Assembly (NCBI GenBank): GCA_045590155.1
Contig: JAZNQL010000051.1
Coordinates: 1-6,387 of the forward strand
Reading direction: 5' to 3'
DNA length: 6,387 nucleotides
Source of the DNA: JAZNQL01 sp045590155
Lineage (GTDB): Bacteria; Bacillota; Clostridia; UMGS1883; UMGS1540
Shown here: positions 1 to 5,617 of the stretch, one piece after another
How positions within the stretch are numbered: the stretch's first letter is position 1
Layout of the letters: each line of letters begins with the position of its first letter
Notes under the pieces: generated by a model
Seen by the model: only the letters and a program-made list of their open reading frames with translations
What the model was told of the DNA's origin: nothing
The model's database searches: none
Program-made: the position numbers and the translations under genes

Positions 1-882
1 GCTCGTAACACCTTCATGGCTATACACCCACGAAAGTGCCATTTGTGCAAGAGTCTGACCCCTGTCGTTTGCTATTTCGTTTAGGCTTCTGACTTTTTTT
101 AATACTTCTTTTGACAAAGAATTTTCATTTAAAAATCTACCGTCTGTCCTTACTCTGCTGTCCTCGGGAATTCCATCTAAATAACGGTCAGTAAGCAGAC
201 CCTGTGAAAGCGGACTAAAAGCAATAAGACCTTTCTTTTTAGCAACCGAACTTTCAATAAGTCCGTTTTTTTCAACACTTCTGTCCAAAATAGAATATCT
301 GTTTTGATTTATTACAAAAGGACAATGAAGTTGTTCAAGTATAGTTGCTGCTTTTTCCATAGTTTCTCCGTCATAATTTGACAATCCTACATAAAGAGCC
401 TTCCCGCTTTTTACTATACTGTCAAGTGCCCACATTGTTTCATAAAGAGGAGTGTCTGGATCCATTCTGTGATGATAGAAGACATCAACATAATCAATGT
501 TCATTCTTTTAAGGCTTTGGTCAAGGCTTGCTGTTAAGTGTTTTTTACTTCCCCACTCGCCATATGGACCAGGCCACATATAAAAACCTGCCTTCGTACT
601 TATTATCATTTCATCACGATATGCTTTTAAATCATTATTTAATATTTTGCCAAAATTAGTTTCGGCACTTCCGGCCACAGGACCATAATTGTTTGCCAGA
701 TCAAAATGTGTTATGCCGTTATCAAAAGCAGTAAAGCACATATTGCGCATATTTTCAAAATCGGCATTATCTCCAAAATTATGCCACAAACCAAGCGACA
801 CCGCAGGAAGTCTCAGTCCGCTTTCGCCACATTTTCTATATTCAATATTTTCGTACCTTTTTGTATTAGGAGTATAATTCAT
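1..882 (-). CDS. yghZ: Aldo/keto reductase, YghZ (L-glyceraldehyde-3-phosphate reductase) type, C-terminus cut by window edge
   Basis: This is the N-terminal 294 residues of an NADPH-dependent aldo/keto reductase; the reading frame is open to base 1, and E. coli YghZ is about 346 residues, so roughly 50 are missing. The start ATG at 882-880 has an AAAGGAA Shine-Dalgarno 8 nt upstream. The N-terminus (RYENIEYRKCGESGLRLPAV, residues 9-28, then SLGLWHNFG) follows the YghZ pattern closely. The catalytic tetrad of the family is visible: D61 and Y66 in HFDLANNYG, K97 in ISTKAG and H138 in VFYHHR. Other family blocks are WPGPYG (103-108), SLDQSLKRM (119-127), GKALYVGLSNY (160-170) and AFSPLSQGLL (221-230). 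Family members reduce small aldehydes such as L-glyceraldehyde 3-phosphate and methylglyoxal in the cytoplasm; the true substrate here cannot be read from sequence. The gene is divergent from metF and no functional link to it is evident. Family membership is certain, the substrate is not. Confidence 0.93.
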   Translation of the reverse strand, partial: MNYTPNTKRYENIEYRKCGESGLRLPAVSLGLWHNFGDNADFENMRNMCFTAFDNGITHFDLANNYGPVAGSAETNFGKILNNDLKAYRDEMIISTKAGFYMWPGPYGEWGSKKHLTASLDQSLKRMNIDYVDVFYHHRMDPDTPLYETMWALDSIVKSGKALYVGLSNYDGETMEKAATILEQLHCPFVINQNRYSILDRSVEKNGLIESSVAKKKGLIAFSPLSQGLLTDRYLDGIPEDSRVRTDGRFLNENSLSKEVLKKVRSLNEIANDRGQTLAQMALSWVYSHEGVTS

Positions 883-890
883 AATTACAG

Positions 891-897
891 TTCCTTT
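891..897 (-). promoter_or_regulatory. Ribosome binding site of the aldo/keto reductase
   Basis: On the minus strand the sequence AAAGGAA lies 8 nt before the ATG at 882. It fixes the start, because the YghZ-like homology begins within the first ten codons. Confidence 0.75.
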
Positions 898-917
898 CTA
901 TATTATTTGGCATTCTT

Positions 918-946
918 TATATAAGTTTAGATGCAATCAATTTTAA
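918..946 (-). promoter_or_regulatory. Tentative promoter for the aldo/keto reductase
   Basis: On the minus strand TTAAAA (946-941) and TATATA (923-918) are 17 bp apart, about 35 bp before the start codon. The match to the sigma-A consensus is only moderate and the region is very AT-rich, so chance is a real alternative. A shifted -10 box, TATAAA, overlaps it with a longer 19 bp spacer. Confidence 0.25.
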
Positions 947-1058
947 AGAATTTTTATGCTAAGCTAGCCTCAACTATTTTACAATGAAATTCTATATACA
1001 TAAATTCTAACACAAAAAAACAGAAAACTCAACTCATTTTCCTTTATTTTTTAAAGAC

Positions 1059-1087
1059 TTGATTTATATACATTTTTTTAGTATAAT
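1059..1087 (+). promoter_or_regulatory. Sigma-A type promoter of the metF-metH operon
   Basis: TTGATT (1059-1064) and a perfect TATAAT (1082-1087) are separated by 17 bp, the optimal spacing for the housekeeping sigma factor. Transcription would start near 1094, giving a leader of only about 30 nt before the metF start at 1128. That leaves no space for a SAM riboswitch or T-box leader downstream of this promoter, so control, if any, would act at initiation. The -10 and -35 elements are seen directly; the start point is inferred from spacing. Confidence 0.8.
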
Positions 1088-1110
1088 GACTAATATACAA
1101 ATTTCCTTAT

Positions 1111-1119
1111 AGAGAGGAG
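1111..1119 (+). promoter_or_regulatory. Ribosome binding site that decides the metF start
   Basis: AGAGAGGAG ends 8 nt before the TTG at 1128, which is ideal, but only 2 nt before the alternative in-frame TTG at 1122. The spacing therefore selects 1128. Confidence 0.8.
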
Positions 1120-1127
1120 TTTTGATT

Positions 1128-2003
1128 TTGAAGCTTACAGAAATTTTAAACCGAAATAAATTATCACTTTCTTTTGAGGTTTTTCCGCCTAAAAGTGACA
1201 GTTCATTTTCTTCGGTTAAAACTGCGACCGAGGAAATTGCAAAGCTCAAACCTTCTTTTATGAGTGTTACATACGGCGCAGGTGGCGGGACAAGCAAATA
1301 TACCCTTGAAATTGCAAAAAACATAAAAGAACGCTATGGGGTTCCCACCATAGCACATCTTACATGCGTTTCGTCAAACCGTGAAACCGTGCGTAAAAGA
1401 ATAAGTGAAATGAAAGAAGTCGGAATCCAAAACATACTTGCTCTGCGCGGGGATTTAACTCCCGAACTTTTAGAAAGTAACAAAAATGCATGGGACTATC
1501 GTTATGCTACCGACTTAATTTCGGACATAAAAGAAATCAGTTCTGATTTTTGTATAGGTGCTGCCTGCTATCCCGAGGTGCATCCTGAAAGCCGAAATCA
1601 ATCAGAAGATATAAAACACTTAAAAGAAAAAATAGACGCTGGCTGTTCGTTTTTAACAACACAGATGTTTTTTGATAATAACCTTTTATACAATTTTCTT
1701 TACAAAATCCGTGAGGCAGGTATTACCGTGCCTGTAATCCCAGGTATTATGCCCATTACAAACGCAAACCAGGTTGAGCGTTCAATAAAACTTTCGGGTT
1801 CGTTTATGCCGCAAAGGTTTAAATGTCTTGTCGATAAATTCGGCAACTGTCCAAAAGCTATGCAGCAGGCAGGTATTGCTTATGCTACTGATCAGATTAT
1901 TGACCTTTTTGCAAACGGAATTAAAAATGTTCATGTGTATTCTATGAACAAGCCTGAAGTTGCTCAAAAAATTCAAGAAAATCTTTCAAATATTCTGGAG
2001 TGA
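1128..2003 (+). CDS. metF: 5,10-methylenetetrahydrofolate reductase (MetF)
   Basis: This cytoplasmic flavoenzyme reduces 5,10-methylene-tetrahydrofolate to 5-methyl-tetrahydrofolate (EC 1.5.1.20), the methyl donor for methionine synthase. The product is 291 residues, close to the roughly 295 of bacterial MetF, and is a single TIM-barrel domain. Visible family motifs are LSFEVFPPK (14-22) with the catalytic glutamate E17, the early barrel block MSVTYGAGGGT (45-55), AHLTC (76-80), NILALRGD (102-109) with D109 matching the flavin/folate aspartate of E. coli MetF, the CYPEVHPES block (147-155), FLTTQMFFD (175-183) with the folate-contacting glutamine Q179, and PGIMPI (205-210). The start is taken as TTG at 1128 because of Shine-Dalgarno spacing and because the product then begins MKLTEIL, like other MetF proteins; a TTG two codons upstream is the alternative. 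It is first in an operon with metH, which begins 4 bp after its stop. Nothing appears broken or missing. Confidence 0.96.
   Translation: MKLTEILNRNKLSLSFEVFPPKSDSSFSSVKTATEEIAKLKPSFMSVTYGAGGGTSKYTLEIAKNIKERYGVPTIAHLTCVSSNRETVRKRISEMKEVGIQNILALRGDLTPELLESNKNAWDYRYATDLISDIKEISSDFCIGAACYPEVHPESRNQSEDIKHLKEKIDAGCSFLTTQMFFDNNLLYNFLYKIREAGITVPVIPGIMPITNANQVERSIKLSGSFMPQRFKCLVDKFGNCPKAMQQAGIAYATDQIIDLFANGIKNVHVYSMNKPEVAQKIQENLSNILE
1997..2000 (+). promoter_or_regulatory. metH ribosome binding site inside the end of metF
   Basis: GGAG forms part of the last metF codons (CTG GAG TGA) and lies 7 nt before the metH ATG at 2008. The overlap of binding site and stop codon suggests translational coupling of the two genes. 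It also excludes the farther upstream in-frame ATG at 1960 as the real metH start. Confidence 0.75.
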
Positions 2004-2007
2004 AAAA

Positions 2008-4407
2008 ATGAAAATTACAGAGTACTTAAAAAATAATTTATTATATCTTGACGGAGGAATGGGAACCCTTTTACAAAAAGAAGGTTTGCCTTCGGGCGAG
2101 CTTCCCGAAAGATTTAACATTTCACACCCCCACCTTATACAAAAAATACATAAAGACTATTTTGACAGTGGCAGTAATGTTGTTAATACAAATACGTTTG
2201 GTGCAAACATTCTTAAATTTTCAGAAGAAGAGCTTGATGCCGTAATATGTGCTGCCGTAAAAAATGCTCGAATTGCAAAGGAACAAAGTGTTTCTTTGCA
2301 GGAAAAATGGATTGCACTTGATATAGGCCCCACAGGTCATTTGCTTGCACCTTACGGAGACCTTGATTTTGAAGATGCGGTTTCTGTTTTTGCAAAAACT
2401 GTGCAAATTGGCGTAAAGTACGGCGTTGATTTAATTTTTATTGAAACTATGAACGACTCGTACGAAACAAAAGCAGCCCTTTTAGCAGCAAAAGAAAACT
2501 GTGATTTACCAATATTTGTTTCGAATGCTTATTCTGAAGACGGAAATCTTATGACGGGTGCCTCGCCTTGTGCAATGGTTTCGCTTCTTGAAGGTATGGG
2601 TGCAGATGCCATAGGGATGAACTGCTCTTTTGGTCCAAAAGCATTAAAAAGTGTTGCCGAAGAATATTTGAAATACGCTTCTGTTCCTGTTATTTTAAAG
2701 CCCAATGCAGGGATACCGAAGTCTGTAAACGGCAAAACCTCTTACGATGTTTTGCCCGACGAATTTGCTTTTGACGTTTCTTTGCTTGTTAAAAAAGGAA
2801 TACGAATTGCAGGTGGTTGTTGCGGCACTACTCCAGAATATATTTCGGCAGTAACAAAAGCCTGCAAGGATATAACTCCTGTTTTGACGGAAAACAAAAA
2901 TATAACTATGGTGTCTTCTTACTCAAAGACTGTTATATTTGATAAGAAGCCCATTTTAATAGGCGAACGTATAAATCCTACCGGTAAAAAGCTTTTGAAA
3001 CAAGCTCTTTTAGAAAACAATACAGACTATATTTTAAACGAAGCTATTGCCCAACAGGAAAAAGGCGTTGATATTATTGACGTAAATGTAGGTTTGCCCG
3101 AAATATGCGAAGAAACCGTTCTTAAAAATCTTATATGCGAAATTCAGGCAGTTACAACCTTGCCTTTGCAGATTGATACATCCGATGTTTCTGCTTTAGA
3201 GGCTGCATTGCGCCGTTACAACGGTAAAGCAATGATTAACTCAGTAAATGGCAAAAAGAAAAGCATGGACTTGGTTTTTCCTCTTGCTAAAAAATACGGA
3301 GGACTTATTGTTGCGCTTACTTTGGACGAGGATGGAATTCCAGATAAAGCCGAAGGCAGACTTAAAATAGCAGAAAAAATTTTAAAAGAAGCAGAAAACT
3401 ACGGAATTGATAAAAAAAATATTATTTTTGACCCGCTTGCCCTTGCAGTAAGTACCGACGATAATTCTGCAAAAGAAACTCTTCTTTCTATAAAACTTAT
3501 ATCCGAAAAGCTTGGTTGTCACACAAGTCTTGGTGTTTCTAATATTTCTTTTGGTCTTCCTGCAAGGAATGTTATTAACAGTACGTTTTTTGCTATGGCT
3601 TTAGGATCGGGTTTATCGGCCGCTATTATGAATCCTTTTTCGATTGATATGATGCAAACATATTTTTCGTTCTGTGCCCTTTCGGGATTTGACGAAAACT
3701 GTGCCAGCTACATTGATTTTGCAAAAGATTTACAATCTAATACTTTGGTTCAAAAAAAGGCAGATGCAAATAAGGAAGTTTTTGATTCTCCTTTACAGCG
3801 TGCAATTATAAAGGGATTAAAAGAAGATGCCGCAATTTTAACGGAAGAGCTTTTAAAAGAAACTGCACCTCTTGAAATAGTTCAAAAAGATATTATCCCT
3901 GCGCTTGATAAAGTAGGAATTGATTTTGAAAAAAATATTGTTTTTCTGCCCCAGCTTTTAATGAGCGCAGAATCAGCTAAATATGCTTTTGAAAAAATAA
4001 AAAGTTCTATGCCCGCAGAACAGAAGTTTGACAAATGCAGTATTGTTCTGGCAACGGTACAGGGAGATATCCACGATATAGGGAAAAATATTGTAAAGCT
4101 TCTTTTAGAAAACTACGGTTTTAATGTTACAGACCTTGGACGCAATGTTGCTCCCGAAACTATTTTGGATAAGGTTTTGGAACTTTCTGCCCCCATTGCA
4201 GGGTTGAGTGCTTTGATGACGACCACTGTTCCCGCTATGGAAAAAACAATAAAGCTTTTAAAAGAAAAGGCTCCCGAATGTAAAGTTGTTGTTGGAGGTG
4301 CAGTTTTAAACAAAGAATATGCCGATTCCATAGGCGCAGACAAATACGCAAAGGATGCTATGGAAACCGTAAGGTATGCAGATGAAATAAATAACAACTT
4401 AAAATAA
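2008..4407 (+). CDS. metH: Cobalamin-dependent methionine synthase (MetH) without activation domain
   Basis: This enzyme transfers the methyl group of 5-methyl-tetrahydrofolate to homocysteine through protein-bound cobalamin (EC 2.1.1.13). Four modules are visible in the 799 residues. The homocysteine domain (about 1-295) has LDGGMGT (14-20), FGAN (64-67), GMNCSFGP (203-210) and GGCCGTTP (269-276), giving the zinc ligands C206, C271 and C272. The pterin/folate domain (about 310-575) has IGERINPTG (318-326), DVNVG (358-362), QIDTSD (388-393) and SNISFGLPAR (511-520). The cobalamin cap spans about 590-670. The B12-binding domain (about 675-799) has DIHDIGK (687-693), with H689 the expected lower axial ligand of cobalamin, and GLSALMTTT (732-740). 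The protein stops right after the B12 domain, so the SAM-binding reactivation domain of the roughly 1,230-residue E. coli enzyme is absent. The same short layout occurs in Thermotoga maritima MetH. No frameshift explains it, since the terminator follows the stop directly. The start at 2008 is set by the GGAG at 1997 and by homology beginning there; an ATG at 1960 would add 16 residues encoded over metF. Confidence 0.96.
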   Translation: MKITEYLKNNLLYLDGGMGTLLQKEGLPSGELPERFNISHPHLIQKIHKDYFDSGSNVVNTNTFGANILKFSEEELDAVICAAVKNARIAKEQSVSLQEKWIALDIGPTGHLLAPYGDLDFEDAVSVFAKTVQIGVKYGVDLIFIETMNDSYETKAALLAAKENCDLPIFVSNAYSEDGNLMTGASPCAMVSLLEGMGADAIGMNCSFGPKALKSVAEEYLKYASVPVILKPNAGIPKSVNGKTSYDVLPDEFAFDVSLLVKKGIRIAGGCCGTTPEYISAVTKACKDITPVLTENKNITMVSSYSKTVIFDKKPILIGERINPTGKKLLKQALLENNTDYILNEAIAQQEKGVDIIDVNVGLPEICEETVLKNLICEIQAVTTLPLQIDTSDVSALEAALRRYNGKAMINSVNGKKKSMDLVFPLAKKYGGLIVALTLDEDGIPDKAEGRLKIAEKILKEAENYGIDKKNIIFDPLALAVSTDDNSAKETLLSIKLISEKLGCHTSLGVSNISFGLPARNVINSTFFAMALGSGLSAAIMNPFSIDMMQTYFSFCALSGFDENCASYIDFAKDLQSNTLVQKKADANKEVFDSPLQRAIIKGLKEDAAILTEELLKETAPLEIVQKDIIPALDKVGIDFEKNIVFLPQLLMSAESAKYAFEKIKSSMPAEQKFDKCSIVLATVQGDIHDIGKNIVKLLLENYGFNVTDLGRNVAPETILDKVLELSAPIAGLSALMTTTVPAMEKTIKLLKEKAPECKVVVGGAVLNKEYADSIGADKYAKDAMETVRYADEINNNLK

Positions 4408-4438
4408 AAAAAGTGAAGGAAATTTCCTTCACTTTTTT
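4406..4438. terminator. Bidirectional intrinsic terminator between metH and fucO
   Basis: The perfect 20 bp palindrome GTGAAGGAAATTTCCTTCAC (4413-4432) can fold into an 8 bp stem with an AATT loop, extended by A-T pairs. It is preceded by seven A (4406-4412) and followed by six T (4433-4438), so it gives a hairpin plus U-tract on both strands. It lies in the 34 bp gap between the convergent metH and fucO stop codons and begins at the metH stop codon itself. It can therefore end both transcripts. Confidence 0.93.
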
Positions 4439-4441
4439 ATT

Positions 4442-5590
4442 TTATAATAATGATTCATACAGCTTTGTAATATCTTCTACCGATGTTTCTTTGGGATTTC
4501 CAGGACGGCAGGCGTCCTCGTATGCACTTTGTGCAAGGAATGGGATATCTTCCTTCTTTACTATATCTTTTAAAGTAGCAGGGATACCTATATCAGCAGA
4601 AAGCTTCTTTACTGCATCTATTGCCGCTTTGCGGTATTCTTCTTTTGTCATATTGCAGGTTCCTTCAACACCCATTGCTTTTGCAATATATTTATATTTT
4701 GTTCCTGTTGCCTCTGCGTTATATTCCATTACTGTGGGAAGTATAATTGCATTTGCTATTCCATGAGGAGTATCATACAAAGCACCCAAAGGATGTGCCA
4801 TTGAATGAACTATTCCTAATCCTACATTTGAAAAGCCCATGCCTGCAACATACTGACCGAGTGCCATATCAGCTCTTCCCTCGGGAGTGTTATTAACTGC
4901 GCCTCTTAATGACCTTGCTATAATTTCGATAGCCTTTAAGTGGAACATATCCGAAAGCTCCCATGCACCTTTTGTTATATATCCTTCGATTGCATGGGTT
5001 AAAGCATCCATACCTGTCGCTGCGGTAAGAGCTTTTGGCATTGTGCTCATCATATCAGGGTCAACAAATGCTACAACCGGTATATCGTGAGGATCTACAC
5101 AGACCATTTTGCGATTATTCTGACTGTCGGTAATAACGTAGTTTATGGTAACCTCTGCTGCCGTTCCTGCTGTTGTTGGAACAGCAAAAATGGGCACGCA
5201 TTTATTTTTTGTATCGGCTACGCCTTCAAGACTTCTTACATCAGAAAACTCTGGATTTGTTATTATTATTCCTACTGCTTTTGCGGTATCCATTGAGGAA
5301 CCTCCGCCTATTGCGATAATGTAATCGGCTCCCGATTCTTTATAATCTTCAACCCCGTGCTGAACATTCTCGATAGTAGGATTTGGCTTTATATCGGAAT
5401 AAACATAATACGCCAAAGAATTTGTGTCAAGTACATCTAAAACCTTTCTTGTAACTTCGCATTTTATAAGTTCTGGATCAGAACATACAAACGCTTTCTT
5501 AAATCCTCTTGCTTTTGCTTCTGTTGCAATATCCTTTATTGCACCTGCTCCGTGATAAGATGTTTCGTTTAAAATAAACCTTGCTGACAT
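4442..5590 (-). CDS. fucO: Lactaldehyde reductase / 1,2-propanediol oxidoreductase (iron-containing alcohol dehydrogenase)
   Basis: FucO interconverts L-lactaldehyde and (S)-1,2-propanediol with NAD(H) in the cytoplasm (EC 1.1.1.77); anaerobically it disposes of the lactaldehyde made from fucose or rhamnose. The product is 382 residues, the same length as E. coli FucO, and aligns almost without gaps. Visible blocks are the dinucleotide-binding AIGGGSSMDTAKA (93-105), PTTAGTAAEVTINYVITD (138-155), DPHDIP (166-171), ATGMDALTHAIEGYIT (191-206) and ALGQYVAGMGFSNVGLG (243-259). The metal ligands correspond to D195, H199, H262 and H276, each one residue before its E. coli counterpart. D38 matches the aspartate linked to NAD preference. 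The ATG at 5590 has a perfect AAAAGGAGG Shine-Dalgarno 7 nt upstream. The gene follows the AraC-type regulator by 27 bp on the same strand and ends at the shared terminator. Other iron alcohol dehydrogenases share the fold, but the long runs matching FucO (for example residues 138-155) favour this subfamily over a generic butanol or ethanol dehydrogenase. The physiological substrate is inferred. Confidence 0.93.
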   Translation of the reverse strand: MSARFILNETSYHGAGAIKDIATEAKARGFKKAFVCSDPELIKCEVTRKVLDVLDTNSLAYYVYSDIKPNPTIENVQHGVEDYKESGADYIIAIGGGSSMDTAKAVGIIITNPEFSDVRSLEGVADTKNKCVPIFAVPTTAGTAAEVTINYVITDSQNNRKMVCVDPHDIPVVAFVDPDMMSTMPKALTAATGMDALTHAIEGYITKGAWELSDMFHLKAIEIIARSLRGAVNNTPEGRADMALGQYVAGMGFSNVGLGIVHSMAHPLGALYDTPHGIANAIILPTVMEYNAEATGTKYKYIAKAMGVEGTCNMTKEEYRKAAIDAVKKLSADIGIPATLKDIVKKEDIPFLAQSAYEDACRPGNPKETSVEDITKLYESLL

Positions 5591-5597
5591 TTTATTT

Positions 5598-5606
5598 CCT
5601 CCTTTT
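5598..5606 (-). promoter_or_regulatory. Strong ribosome binding site of fucO
   Basis: AAAAGGAGG on the minus strand, 7 nt before the ATG, is a near-perfect complement of the 16S rRNA tail. It suggests high translation of fucO. It occupies a large part of the 27 bp gap after the regulator gene. Confidence 0.85.
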
Positions 5607-5617
5607 ATTTCTGCTTT

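Larger units (their letters stand above)
883..1127. other. Divergent intergenic region between the aldo/keto reductase and metF
   Basis: This 245 bp stretch contains no convincing open reading frame or RNA gene. It holds the Shine-Dalgarno sites and promoters of both flanking genes. The middle part (about 950-1058) is AT-rich with A- and T-runs and a pair of AAATTCTA direct repeats at 987-994 and 1002-1009. I see no structured riboswitch: neither the multi-helix S-box pattern nor a T-box sequence is recognisable on either strand. Confidence 0.7.

Noticed and set aside
689..924. Two overlapping short plus-strand open frames (about 62 and 72 codons) at the aldo/keto reductase start
   Set aside because: They are antisense to the conserved N-terminal part of the reductase, including its HFDLANNYG motif, and have no Shine-Dalgarno of note.
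1009..1058. Possible terminator or small RNA in the A-rich and T-rich stretch before the metF promoter
   Set aside because: No GC-containing stem can be drawn. The flanking genes diverge, so no terminator is expected there.
1960..2007. An upstream in-frame ATG that would lengthen MetH by 16 residues
   Set aside because: It lies inside the metF coding sequence and lacks a good Shine-Dalgarno. The ATG at 2008 has GGAG at 7 nt and matches where MetH homology begins.
4113..4397. Minus-strand open frame of 94 codons opposite the end of metH
   Set aside because: It lies wholly over the conserved B12-binding domain on the other strand and has no family resemblance.
4413..4766. Plus-strand open frame of 117 codons opposite fucO
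   Set aside because: It is a shadow of the fucO coding strand, begins inside the terminator hairpin, and shows no recognisable domain.
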